From the NCBI GenBank assembly GCA_964443225.1, contig CAYUCC010000001.1, positions 88,920 through 152,919 on the forward strand: a DNA stretch of 64,000 nucleotides, given 5' to 3'. The stretch is from SSC4 sp964443225 (lineage in GTDB: Bacteria; Chloroflexota; Anaerolineae; SSC4; Amarolineaceae). A model generated the notes under the pieces. That model was not told where the DNA came from. It saw nothing but the letters and a program-made list of their open reading frames with translations, and made no database searches. Made by a program: the position numbers and the translations under genes. Below, piece after piece: positions 27,787-35,814 of the stretch (the first letter of the stretch is position 1; each line of letters opens with the position of its first letter).

Positions 27787-28848
27787 TCAGCGCAGCAGCA
27801 TGATCTCGTAGAGCGCCCGGCCATGCTCGACGGCTTGCCGGCCGGGGAGGTCCAGGCGCAGTTCGAGGGCGGCGTTGAAGCGGAAGTAGTAGGGGTTGGC
27901 AAAAAGGCGCAGCAGAGTGCGCTGCCAGCGGGGGAAAGCGGTCAGCAGGCTGACCGCTTCGATCAGGTCGGGTTGGCGCAGGGCCAGGTGTATGTGGCCC
28001 TGGCTGGCATCGGCGGGCCGCCAGTGAAAATCGAGCTGGCGCGGGTAGGTGCGTCCGGATGGATGTAAGACGACGTCAGCCGTGGTGAGGGTGAGCGGGC
28101 CGCCATCGCCGATCAGGATCTGGTCGTCGCGCGCCAGCATGAAGACGGGCATTTTCTGGTGGCCGTAGGCTGCTGCGGCATGCATCTCGACAAAGATCAG
28201 CGAGTAGGGCCCGACGTGGGCGCGGCCCCAGAACCAGTGCGACATGACGTCGTTCAGCCCCACGTTGCCCCAGTTGTGGTCGTGATAGCCGGCGCCGGCG
28301 ACGGTGTGCGTTTGCCCGTCGTAGGTCAGGGTGCCGTTGACCGTGCCGTAGGGGATGGCGGGCAGCCAGGCGAAGTAGCGGGTCAGGTCGGCATTGTAGT
28401 AGTTCTTGCCGGTGCCGGGCCGCCAGGGTGGCACGCTGCCGGTGAAGGTGAGGTCGGCCGCCAGGTCGTCGTTGGCCGCGTGCAGTGTGTAGCGGTGCAG
28501 GTCGCCCGTCACGTGGTTTTCGCCCATGCGCACGTCGCAGCCGTCTTTCGACGCCGAGAACTGGTCGGGCGTGAAGGTGCGCGAGCGGTCGAGCTTGTGG
28601 CCGTCGGGGCGGGTGATGGTCAGCAGCAGCTGGGGTTTGAGCGGGCCTTTGCGTTCGAGCAGCGACTTGGTGGCAAAGACGATGACTGCGGTCGAACCGT
28701 CGTCGAGGTGGGCGTCGAAGTACCACCACTCGAAGGCGCCGCGCCCCGTCTCGGCGCGCAGGCCGTCTTCCCAAGGGGCGACGGTATCGGTCAGGCCTTC
28801 ACGTCGCAAGAACTCAGGGCCGAGGCCGAAGGTGATGGATTTGGGCAT
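27787..28848 (-). CDS. CrtC/AttH-like lipocalin-fold protein
   Basis: A 353-residue protein starting MPKSITFGLG at 28848. The segments GAFEWWYFDAHLDDGST near the N-terminus, WLPAIPYGTVNGTLTYDG, and AGAGYHDHNWGN with a paired His-Asp-His-Asn, then HWFWGRAHVGPYSLIF, match the carotenoid 1,2-hydratase (CrtC) and AttH-like double-lipocalin superfamily. CrtC adds water to acyclic carotenoids; related proteins handle other isoprenoid or lipid substrates. No signal peptide is seen. Together with the same-strand P450 it suggests modification of a hydrophobic molecule, but no phytoene synthase or desaturase is present in the window. Confidence 0.75.
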   Translation of the reverse strand: MPKSITFGLGPEFLRREGLTDTVAPWEDGLRAETGRGAFEWWYFDAHLDDGSTAVIVFATKSLLERKGPLKPQLLLTITRPDGHKLDRSRTFTPDQFSASKDGCDVRMGENHVTGDLHRYTLHAANDDLAADLTFTGSVPPWRPGTGKNYYNADLTRYFAWLPAIPYGTVNGTLTYDGQTHTVAGAGYHDHNWGNVGLNDVMSHWFWGRAHVGPYSLIFVEMHAAAAYGHQKMPVFMLARDDQILIGDGGPLTLTTADVVLHPSGRTYPRQLDFHWRPADASQGHIHLALRQPDLIEAVSLLTAFPRWQRTLLRLFANPYYFRFNAALELRLDLPGRQAVEHGRALYEIMLLR

Positions 28849-28953
28849 GGAGCAAAAAACCATCCAAATGCGTTGACAGGATCGAGACCGTGTAACGAAG
28901 AAAATTGTAGCACCGCCTGTGACGCAGGGCAAACTGGCGGACGCGATTGGGTC

Positions 28954-28982
28954 TTGACAAACGCTCGTCGCGGGTGTTTAAT
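28954..28982 (+). promoter_or_regulatory. Promoter of the aldehyde dehydrogenase operon
   Basis: -35 TTGACA at 28954-28959 (perfect), a 17-base spacer and -10 TTTAAT at 28977-28982. The transcript would carry a leader of about 280 bases with several GC-rich stems (for example GGGGACCC/GGGTTCCC-type pairings near 29030-29062). This fills the 28849-29269 gap. Confidence 0.65.
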
Positions 28983-29269
28983 GGAATCGGGCCTGGTCTG
29001 ATGACTCTGAGTGAACGGTGGCCGTAACGGAGGGAACCCCGTGAACCCCTGTGGGGACCCTGGCAGACGATCGTGGATTGGCCCGGTATGCCGGCTGGAC
29101 ACACGGCAGTTACGGATGCGTGGAACACGCACCGGTGGCTGTCGTGTTTTGTTTTTCTGGTAGGGCGGATGCATGCGGATCGGACTGCACAGGGTGTTCT
29201 CTGGCACACGCATTGCCAGCACAAGGGTGGAAGCAAACAATCACGTGACACGTCCTAAGGAGGTCGGTC

Positions 29270-30970
29270 ATGAATCACCAAGAGATAGAGCAGTCCATTC
29301 AAACCCTGCAAGACCACAAACAGGCCTGGGCAACACTGCCCATTCCCCAGAAGATCGATTTGCTCCTGGCCACGCGGGAACAGCTCGGCAAACGGGGAGA
29401 TGCCCTGGTGGAAGCCGCCGCGCGCGGCAAATACATCGACCCTCGGTCACCCTGGGTGGGGGAAGAGTGGGTCATCGGGCCATGGGCCCTGGCCGCATCA
29501 ATCAACGGCTACCTGGAAACTTTGCATGCATTGGCCGAAGGACACCCTCCCAAGGTGAAAACGATCCGGACGCGCGCCAATGGACAGGTGATTGTGCAGG
29601 TCTTCCCGCACGATGTTTATGATCAAATCCTGTTGAGTGGTATCAGGGCCGAGGTCTGGATGCAGCCCGGTGTGACGGCCGCCAATCTGCACGACCACAT
29701 GGCAGGTTTCTATCGACAGACGAACCCTCAAGGTAAGGTCGCTTTGGTGCTGGGGTCGGGTAACGTGAGTGGCATCCCGCCGCTCGACGTGTTGTACCGG
29801 CTCTATGCCCTGGGCCATGTCGTCCTGCTCAAGCCGAATCCGGTCAACGAGTACCTGGGGCCTATCCTCGAAGATATCTTCACGCCCTTTGTCCAGGCCG
29901 GCTACCTCCGTTTCGTATACGGCGGCGCCGACGTCGGAGACTGCCTGGTCCATCACCCCGGCATCGAAGAGATTCACATCACCGGCAGTGCTTGCACCCA
30001 TGACATGATCGTATTTGGCCCTGGCGCCGCCGGTACCGAGCGCAAGCGCCGTCACGCGCCCACGTTGAACAAGCCCATCAGCAGTGAACTGGGTGCGGCC
30101 ATTCCCGTGATCATCGTGCCTGGCCGCTGGAGCACCGCTGATATCCGCTACCAGGCCGAAAACGTGGTCACGATGAAGCTGCACAACAGCGGCTTCAACT
30201 GTGCGGCGGCTCAGGTTCTGATTTTGCCCGCAGTTTGGGAGCAGCGGGATGAGTTCATGGCGGCCGTCCGCCGGCTGATGCGTGAGCTGCCACCGCGCCA
30301 GGCCTACTACCCGGGCGCGGCCGAGCGTCAGCAGGCGGCACTGGCAGCCCACCCCGAGGCCGAGCTGCTGGGCGGTGATGTGCCGCGCACACTCATCACC
30401 GAGCTCGATCCCAACGCCGTCGATGAAACCTGCTTCACCACCGAGGTCTTTGATCCGGTGTTGGCGCAAACCAGTCTGCCGGGCGATGATGCCACGGCCT
30501 ATCTGCGGAATGCCGTTCGTTTCTGCAACGAAAAGCTGAGCGGGACCCTGGGTGCCACGATCATCATCCACCCCCGCGAGATGCACGCCCTGGCGGCCGA
30601 CCTCGATGAAGCGATTGCCAATCTGCGTTACGGGGCAGTGGGCGTCAATGTTTGGCATGCCATGGCCTTCCTGTTGGCACAAACGACCTGGGGAGCCTAC
30701 CCCGGCCATACCGTCGACGACATCCAAAGCGGCATCGGCGTCGTGCGTAATTCGCTGCTCTTCGATGACCCAGAGAAGTCAGTCACCTATGGTCCCTTCT
30801 ATCCTTTCCCCCGCAGTTGGCTGCATGCCGATCTCAGTCTTCTGCCAAGACCACCGTGGTTTGTGACCAACAAAACAGCTCAGACCACGGCCAAACGCGT
30901 AGCCCGGTTTGCAACCGATCCAGGGCTTCTCCGTGTGCCTGGCATCCTGGTATCGGCACTGCGCGGATAG
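29270..30970 (+). CDS. Aldehyde dehydrogenase superfamily protein
   Basis: A 566-residue NAD(P)-dependent dehydrogenase-fold protein with a strong AAGGAGG site. It has a Rossmann stretch VALVLGSGNVSGIPPLDVLY, HVVLLKPNPVNEYLGP, a glycine-rich turn HITGSACTHD, a conserved Glu in SSELGAAIPVI, the catalytic Cys at about 311 in NSGFNCAAAQ, and CFTTEVFDPVL near 400. The spacing is longer than in common 480-500 residue aldehyde dehydrogenases, with an extended C-terminus. The substrate is probably a bulky or lipid aldehyde, but that is inference. It is the first of three close genes (23-base and 1-base spacing) with a serine hydrolase and an HExxH protein. Confidence 0.85.
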   Translation: MNHQEIEQSIQTLQDHKQAWATLPIPQKIDLLLATREQLGKRGDALVEAAARGKYIDPRSPWVGEEWVIGPWALAASINGYLETLHALAEGHPPKVKTIRTRANGQVIVQVFPHDVYDQILLSGIRAEVWMQPGVTAANLHDHMAGFYRQTNPQGKVALVLGSGNVSGIPPLDVLYRLYALGHVVLLKPNPVNEYLGPILEDIFTPFVQAGYLRFVYGGADVGDCLVHHPGIEEIHITGSACTHDMIVFGPGAAGTERKRRHAPTLNKPISSELGAAIPVIIVPGRWSTADIRYQAENVVTMKLHNSGFNCAAAQVLILPAVWEQRDEFMAAVRRLMRELPPRQAYYPGAAERQQAALAAHPEAELLGGDVPRTLITELDPNAVDETCFTTEVFDPVLAQTSLPGDDATAYLRNAVRFCNEKLSGTLGATIIIHPREMHALAADLDEAIANLRYGAVGVNVWHAMAFLLAQTTWGAYPGHTVDDIQSGIGVVRNSLLFDDPEKSVTYGPFYPFPRSWLHADLSLLPRPPWFVTNKTAQTTAKRVARFATDPGLLRVPGILVSALRG

Positions 30971-30993
30971 TCAAGGGGAGGAGAGGTCGTCTT

Positions 30994-32502
30994 ATGCGCA
31001 CACAGGTGATTCTTGTAGGGAGTATCATCGGCGTCTCGATCCTGGTGCTGGTGGCGGTCGTGCTCACCCCCCGTGCACACGAACCGCAGCCCACGGTCGC
31101 CCAACCCAATCAACCCGTCCAGGATTGGCCGGTCAGCACGCCGGAGGAACAAGGTTTCGACTCTGCCAAACTGGCGGATGCGCTGCAGGCACTTGACGAC
31201 CAGGGTGCGCCCATCGACAGCCTGCTGGTCATTCGCAACGGTTCGCTGGTGCTGGACGCCTATTTCGCTCCTTACGACAGCTCGATTCCGCACAACCTGG
31301 CCTCGGTAACCAAAAGCTTCATGACGACCCTGATTGGCATCGCCGCCGACCAGGGTCACTTGCAGATCGACCAGCCGGTACTGTCGTTTTTCCCCGAACG
31401 CACGATTGCCCACCGTGAGACACGCAAAGAGGCGATGACGGTCCGGCACCTGGCCGGTATGGTGAACGGGTTCAAGTCGGGCTGTCTGGCCGGTGACGGG
31501 CCGACTCTCAACGCTATGCGGGGGAATCCGGATTGGGTTCAGGCTGCCCTCGACCGCCCGATGGCCACCGAGCCAGGCGCGCGCTTCTGCTACGACAGCC
31601 CGGGCATGCACCTGCTGTCGGCCATCGTGCAGCAAACGACGGGGATGAGCGCCCGCGACTTCGCCCGTCAGAACCTCTTCACCCCGCTGGGGATCGACCA
31701 GGTAGCCTGGCAGTCCGACCCGCAGGGAGTCACGCACGGCTGGGGCGATCTTTACCTGACCCCGCGCGATGCCGCCAAACTGGGTTATCTATGGCTCAAC
31801 AACGGTGTCTGGCAAGGTAAACAGGTCGTTGCGTCCGATTGGGTGCAAAACGCCGCCACTGCGCATACCGGAACCGGTACCGCCGACGACTACGGGTACG
31901 GCTGGTGGATCGCCGACGACGGGTACTACGCCTCCGGGCGTGGCGGCCAAATGGTCTCCGTGGTGCCCGCCCTGCAAATCGTGATCGTCGTGACCGGCAG
32001 CGGGGTCGCTTTCGACCAGGTAGGAGACTACCTGAAGGCCGCGCTCGTCGATGCGCAGCAGCCGCTGCCGGCCAACCCGGCGGGTGTGGCGCGGCTGGCG
32101 GCGACGGTGGCCGCCCTGGCGCCAGCCGCGGTGACGGAACCGGCGGGGGCGCTGCCACCCACGGCACAGGCCATTTCAGGTCGCACCTACCGGTTCGGTC
32201 CCAACCCCGCGAATCTGGCCACGCTGCGTCTCACGTTCGACGACCCGGCGGAGGCGGTTGTGGACCTCACCCTGCGTGATCCGGCGGACAGTGTCACCTG
32301 GACAGCCGGGTTGGACGGGAAGTTCCGCACGTCACAGGACGGGCCGCCGGCACGTGGTTACTGGGCCGATCCGCAGACGTTCGTTTTGACGGTCCTCGAC
32401 ATCGGAGAGCGCACCTACTGGCTGCATTTCGATGACGACCAGCTGGCAGTCAAGGCGCAGGCGCTGGGCCTCGATTTCGAGGGGGAACGGGAGAGGGAGT
32501 AA
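30994..32502 (+). CDS. Beta-lactamase-family serine hydrolase, membrane-anchored
   Basis: A 502-residue class C beta-lactamase/esterase-like protein. The ATG at 30994 follows GGGGAGGAGAGG. An N-terminal hydrophobic anchor (about 6-26, no lipobox) places the catalytic domain outside the membrane. The nucleophile is in LASVTKSF (Ser104, Lys107), the tyrosine motif is CYDSPG, and GRGGQM occupies the third-box position. A beta-rich C-terminal domain of about 120 residues follows. Homologues are esterases, D-aminopeptidases or penicillin-binding-like; the true substrate is unknown. It is co-transcribed with the dehydrogenase gene before it and the HExxH gene after it. Confidence 0.85.
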   Translation: MRTQVILVGSIIGVSILVLVAVVLTPRAHEPQPTVAQPNQPVQDWPVSTPEEQGFDSAKLADALQALDDQGAPIDSLLVIRNGSLVLDAYFAPYDSSIPHNLASVTKSFMTTLIGIAADQGHLQIDQPVLSFFPERTIAHRETRKEAMTVRHLAGMVNGFKSGCLAGDGPTLNAMRGNPDWVQAALDRPMATEPGARFCYDSPGMHLLSAIVQQTTGMSARDFARQNLFTPLGIDQVAWQSDPQGVTHGWGDLYLTPRDAAKLGYLWLNNGVWQGKQVVASDWVQNAATAHTGTGTADDYGYGWWIADDGYYASGRGGQMVSVVPALQIVIVVTGSGVAFDQVGDYLKAALVDAQQPLPANPAGVARLAATVAALAPAAVTEPAGALPPTAQAISGRTYRFGPNPANLATLRLTFDDPAEAVVDLTLRDPADSVTWTAGLDGKFRTSQDGPPARGYWADPQTFVLTVLDIGERTYWLHFDDDQLAVKAQALGLDFEGERERE

Positions 32503-32503
32503 C

Positions 32504-33331
32504 ATGGCGCAGTTCCGAACGGTTGGTGGGGTCCACGTGGCCGATGATCCCAACGAAACCGATACGTCCGCGGTGATCGGCGCAGCGTGTGCGCAGGCGC
32601 TCCAGGTGATCGAAGCCAGTTGGGGCCTGGCCGCACCGGCGGACTGTCGCGTTGTCGTCATGACCACCTGGTGGGGGTTCATCTTCGAGTCGGCGCCCTG
32701 GCCCTGGCGTCTGCTGCTGCTGGACACCCTGCCGCTGTGGGCCTTTCGGGCCCGCCGCACCTGGCCGATCAGCGCGGCGTGGACGTTACGCTACGGCCGG
32801 CGGGTGGTGATTGGCATCAAACCACCGCGTTTGTGGGCGCAGAGCGACCCAACCTTCAGCCTGGGCATCTTCGTCAAGGAAAGCGATACGCCCACCCAGG
32901 TGCGGCACCTGGTCTGTCACGAATTGACCCACGCCTGTTCGGCGCATCTGAAACTACCGGCATGGCTCAACGAAGGGCTGGCGGCGGTGACGGTCGATCG
33001 ATTCCTGGGGAAGCAGACGATCCGTTCGGATTCGCGGGCGCTGGTCAGGGACTATCAGCCGAAGGCAAGACCACCGGGCTATCGTGAGCTGTCGCGTTTG
33101 CCGGGACCCGCCATGGCCTATCACGTCGTGCGCGGTTACTGGCTGGTTCGATACCTGGAGGAAGTCCATCCCGGTTTTCTGCGGCAGTGCCTGGCCGCGC
33201 CCCAGCCGGCGCACCAGCTTGAGGCGGAGGTCGCGCGGGTTGCGGGGGTGGAACCTGGGCAGTTGTGGGTCATGATCGACGATCTGATCGCAGCCTACCG
33301 CTGGCGGGCCTCAGGCGATTTGCGGGGGTAA
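32504..33331 (+). CDS. HExxH metallopeptidase-like protein
   Basis: A 275-residue protein beginning one base after the stop of the serine hydrolase gene. It contains CHELTHACSAHLKLPAWLNE: the zinc-binding HExxH followed by NEG about 20 residues later, as in the gluzincin (peptidase MA-like) clan, where the Glu of NEG is the third ligand. A hydrophobic patch WPWRLLLLDTLPLWAF at about 67-82 may associate with membrane. Peptidase activity is inferred from the motif only; the operon partners do not reveal its substrate. Confidence 0.75.
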   Translation: MAQFRTVGGVHVADDPNETDTSAVIGAACAQALQVIEASWGLAAPADCRVVVMTTWWGFIFESAPWPWRLLLLDTLPLWAFRARRTWPISAAWTLRYGRRVVIGIKPPRLWAQSDPTFSLGIFVKESDTPTQVRHLVCHELTHACSAHLKLPAWLNEGLAAVTVDRFLGKQTIRSDSRALVRDYQPKARPPGYRELSRLPGPAMAYHVVRGYWLVRYLEEVHPGFLRQCLAAPQPAHQLEAEVARVAGVEPGQLWVMIDDLIAAYRWRASGDLRG

Positions 33332-33367
33332 CGCGTGGCGCGCGGGAGAAGATGAGAACCACCGAGG

Positions 33368-33844
33368 TTATTCTTTTACAGGCCCTTGGTGGCTGATACG
33401 TTCATCGCGCAGTGCAGGTGGGATCACCCAGGTGCAGTCGGTGCGGCGCAGACCAAGGTGCAACCAGCCCTGAAACTGCTGGCGCCATTGGGCAAACAGC
33501 CCGTGCCCATGTAGCGCCTTGCCGTCTCTGAGCGCCTCGAGGACGGTGACGTGTTTGTCAGCGATCATCCTCTCCCACTCGCCCCACGTAAAAGTCTGCA
33601 CCTGGATTGGAGCAAGTCGCGGGCGCAGGCGAATAAGCACGCGAAAGCGTTCGCGATGGTTGGCCGGCAGCTCGCCGCCAATAACCAGGATGTCGATGTC
33701 GCTGTCCTGCTGTTGGTTATTGCGTGCCACCGAGCCGAACAGTATGATGCAGTCCGGGTTGTACGTCGAGGCCACCGATTGGGCGTATTCTTCAGCCCAG
33801 ATTGGCAGTTGGCTCGTTGTCAGGATTTTCTCTAACATCAGCAT
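33368..33844 (-). CDS. MNT-type nucleotidyltransferase (antitoxin-like)
   Basis: A 158-residue protein with the polymerase-beta-like minimal nucleotidyltransferase core: ILFGSVARNNQQQDSDIDIL, i.e. GS followed by the DxD pair. Such proteins usually act as antitoxins of HEPN ribonucleases by adding nucleotides to the toxin. Here the expected HEPN gene is reduced to a 33-codon stub immediately upstream that overlaps the start of this gene in another frame. The C-terminal 60 residues are a Trp-rich extension without known motifs. It is probably an orphan half of a HEPN/MNT module. Confidence 0.8.
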   Translation of the reverse strand: MLMLEKILTTSQLPIWAEEYAQSVASTYNPDCIILFGSVARNNQQQDSDIDILVIGGELPANHRERFRVLIRLRPRLAPIQVQTFTWGEWERMIADKHVTVLEALRDGKALHGHGLFAQWRQQFQGWLHLGLRRTDCTWVIPPALRDERISHQGPVKE

Positions 33845-33893
33845 CTAAATCATCGGTTGCCTGCGTCAGCCAGCGTGCGGCTTCTTCATTCAT
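33792..33893 (-). pseudogene. N-terminal stub of a HEPN toxin gene
   Basis: An ATG at 33893, preceded by GAGGATAGGG, opens a 33-codon frame MNEEAARWLTQATDDLDADV that ends at a TGA at 33794-33792. The RWLxQAxxDLDA pattern is the usual start of HEPN-domain proteins partnered with MNT nucleotidyltransferases. The rest of the roughly 130-residue HEPN domain is missing, and the frame runs into the nucleotidyltransferase gene. Confidence 0.5.
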
Positions 33894-33959
33894 ACCCTAT
33901 CCTCAACCTGGAAAGTAGACCCAACAGGCGATTCCTGTATGTACTGACTTGCTAGCTGG

Positions 33960-33988
33960 ATTATAACCCACAGAGGGGCCAGAGGCAA
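33960..33988 (-). promoter_or_regulatory. Promoter of the HEPN-stub/nucleotidyltransferase transcript
   Basis: On the minus strand, -35 TTGCCT (33988-33983), a 17-base spacer and -10 TATAAT (33965-33960). Confidence 0.5.
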
Positions 33989-34012
33989 GGAAGTCACGAA
34001 TAACGCTTGGCC

Positions 34013-34987
34013 TCACCTGGCTCGCAGCACCTCCTGCCGGTGCCAGGCCAGGGCATCGTGGTCGGGCCACAGGTCGCGAGCGGCCGGGCCGAGGATGCCG
34101 CGTCCGGCCAGGGTGGCCAGGTGGCCTGGTACGTTAGGCTGGTGGGCGAGCTGCGGCGTCAGGAGAACCAGGTAGTGCGGCGACACGCCGACCAGACCTT
34201 CGTCGAAGGTCCAGTGGCACAGACGACAGAGGGCCATCCCGTTACGTGGATCGTCGTTGTGGCTCAGGCTCCAGGGGACGATGTGTGCCGCGTCGACCGC
34301 AGTGTGACCATCGTCGGTCAGCAGGCGGATACCGCAGAGCGCACAGCGGTGGTCGTAAGCGGTGACGACCACGCGGCGGAAGCCCTGATCGCGCGCGGTA
34401 GAGCGGTAGTGCGCGGCGATGTCGGCGGTCTCGCGCAGCGGCTGGGAGTGGGCCGAGGCCAGCAGTTCCTGGCTGTAGCGAAAGGTTTCGAGGTGGGTGA
34501 GGCCCTGTTCCAGCAGAGAGGGGTGCAGCGCGGGTGCAAAGTAGGTTTGGATCAACATGGTGCGCAGCTGGTCGCGCGTGGCCTCGATGCGCATCAGGTC
34601 GTAGAGTTCATCGTCCAGGCGAGCGCCAAGCAGCAGGGTGCGCAGCTGGCTGACGGAGGTGGCGGTGGTGAGGGCGGCCAGGGCGGTTTCCTGGCCGGGT
34701 GCCGGCACCAGGTGCCAGAAGTCGTCGTGGCGCAGGTGGAAAAAGGGCATCGCCAGGTTGCCGTGGCGGTCGGCCGGCATCACGCGTGCCCAGTAGCCGG
34801 CGAAGAGCTCGCCCAGCTCGGACGTCAGCGGGACCAGGTTGGTGGTGAGACTACCCTGCGCGCAGAGATCGAAAACGGCCAGGAGGAGCAGCGGTTTATT
34901 GGGTGCGCGGTACGTCGTCGCCGCGGTCCAGTGCACGCGGCTGGTGGCGGTGTGGAGGTGGGCAAAGCGGTGGAGGTAGTTATGCAT
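34013..34987 (-). CDS. HNH endonuclease (putative restriction nuclease)
   Basis: A 324-residue nuclease. The N-terminal ~200 residues (PNKPLLLLAVFDL, helical, with several Trp) match the N-domain of COG3440-type predicted restriction endonucleases. The C-terminal part holds the ββα-metal HNH: CALCG, DAAHIVPWSLSHNDDPRNG, CRLCHWTFDEG, with two CxxC-type pairs for a structural zinc and the catalytic His. Such enzymes often cut modified or foreign DNA. The gene begins directly after a truncated MazF/PemK reading frame, and a diverged copy of its last 25 codons lies at 35681-35764, so the area has been rearranged. The neighbourhood is the type I restriction island. Confidence 0.85.
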   Translation of the reverse strand: MHNYLHRFAHLHTATSRVHWTAATTYRAPNKPLLLLAVFDLCAQGSLTTNLVPLTSELGELFAGYWARVMPADRHGNLAMPFFHLRHDDFWHLVPAPGQETALAALTTATSVSQLRTLLLGARLDDELYDLMRIEATRDQLRTMLIQTYFAPALHPSLLEQGLTHLETFRYSQELLASAHSQPLRETADIAAHYRSTARDQGFRRVVVTAYDHRCALCGIRLLTDDGHTAVDAAHIVPWSLSHNDDPRNGMALCRLCHWTFDEGLVGVSPHYLVLLTPQLAHQPNVPGHLATLAGRGILGPAARDLWPDHDALAWHRQEVLRAR

Positions 34988-35048
34988 TCATCTCTTGATG
35001 GCGGCGAGATCGCTGTGATCAAAACAGCTTCACCCCGTTGGAACGCCA
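34982..35048 (-). pseudogene. Truncated MazF/PemK-like toxin start
   Basis: An ATG at 35048 overlaps the last codons of the small antitoxin gene and reads MAFQRGEAVLITAISPPSRDE, which resembles the RGDVVLV opening of PemK/MazF RNases. The similarity is lost within about 20 codons, exactly where the HNH endonuclease gene begins (34987). The toxin seems to have been cut off by the arrival of the HNH gene. Confidence 0.4.
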
Positions 35049-35275
35049 TATAGCTCCCGCCAGTTATCGTAGACAGCGTCTTCGGGATTATCGCAGTCAC
35101 GCTCAAACGAAGCCAAACTCAAAGCCACCCAGTCAGCCGTATCGTCGACTTCCTCGTCGAGGACACTGTCCAGCAGCATTCGTGCTAACATCAGGCGCTC
35201 CTGCAATGTCAGACGTCTGGCGCTTTCGTAAATGCCTGCTACCTTCGGTGTGTTGGTCATCGTCAACGATGTCAC
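35030..35275 (-). CDS. Small antitoxin of the type that partners PemK/MazF toxins
   Basis: An 81-residue protein. GTG at 35275 has AAGGGG upstream; an ATG at 35260 is the alternative. The helical N-terminal half RRLTLQERLMLARMLLDSVL is followed by DWVALSLASFERDCDNPEDAVYD and the ending NWRELYGVPTG. Proteins ending DNxxDAxYDNWRELYGV are commonly encoded just before PemK/MazF toxins in cyanobacteria and Chloroflexi; this recollection is by pattern. The toxin gene here is truncated, leaving the antitoxin without a visible partner. It follows another small antitoxin-like gene. Confidence 0.6.
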   Translation of the reverse strand: MTSLTMTNTPKVAGIYESARRLTLQERLMLARMLLDSVLDEEVDDTADWVALSLASFERDCDNPEDAVYDNWRELYGVPTG

Positions 35276-35322
35276 CGCGCACCCCTTTTCAGCCTTGGGT
35301 CCAGGCTCCAGCACGTATCCAC

Positions 35323-35565
35323 TCAGCAAGTCGTTCCTGAATGCGAGCGAGGCGTTGAACTGTACTCCACATCTTCATCAGTCTCGCGGACGAATTGACC
35401 CAGTGCGAATTCGTGCCATTGCGCATCAGACCAATCACGATACGCAACGGTTATCTGACGCCGTGCCAGGATGAATGCCGTGAAATCAGCGACCTCATTG
35501 AGAACGTCTTCCGGTAGAAGTTCGAGTTGTTTCTGGAGTTGTTCACGCAAGGATAGAATACCCAT
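35323..35565 (-). CDS. DUF2281-like small antitoxin
   Basis: An 80-residue protein with a good GGGAGG site before the ATG at 35565. The sequence LREQLQKQLELLPEDVLNEV followed by ADFTAFILARR matches DUF2281/VapB-like proteins, in which a short helical region after 'LPEDVLxEVxDFxxFL' binds a PIN toxin. No toxin gene follows directly; the next gene belongs to another module. Confidence 0.6.
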   Translation of the reverse strand: MGILSLREQLQKQLELLPEDVLNEVADFTAFILARRQITVAYRDWSDAQWHEFALGQFVRETDEDVEYSSTPRSHSGTTC

Positions 35566-35680
35566 GATCGTGCCTCCCCGACGAATTGCAGTGAATGGCG
35601 AATCGCCAATGAAGTGTAGCACAAGTCGAGAACCTGTGCAAGGCAAAACTCGATCATACTGTTGCCCAAAAGGCCTCGCG

Positions 35681-35764
35681 TTATGTCCGCGGCACCTCCT
35701 GCCGGTGCCAGGCCAGGGCATCGTGGTTAGACCAGAGGTCGTACTCCGCCGGACCCAGGACGTC
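35681..35764 (-). pseudogene. C-terminal fragment of a second HNH endonuclease copy
   Basis: Minus-strand codons read VLGPAEYDLWSNHDALAWHRQEVPRT, closely matching ILGPAARDLWPDHDALAWHRQEV at the end of the HNH gene at 34013. The DNA CACCTCCTGCCGGTGCCAGG and beyond is nearly identical at 34028 and 35694. No HNH core precedes it. It marks an old duplication or the edge of a replaced gene. Confidence 0.65.
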
Positions 35765-35814
35765 ATAAGGACCACCAAGGCACCAGGGCACCAAAGTCGA
35801 TGGACGCATGGCCG

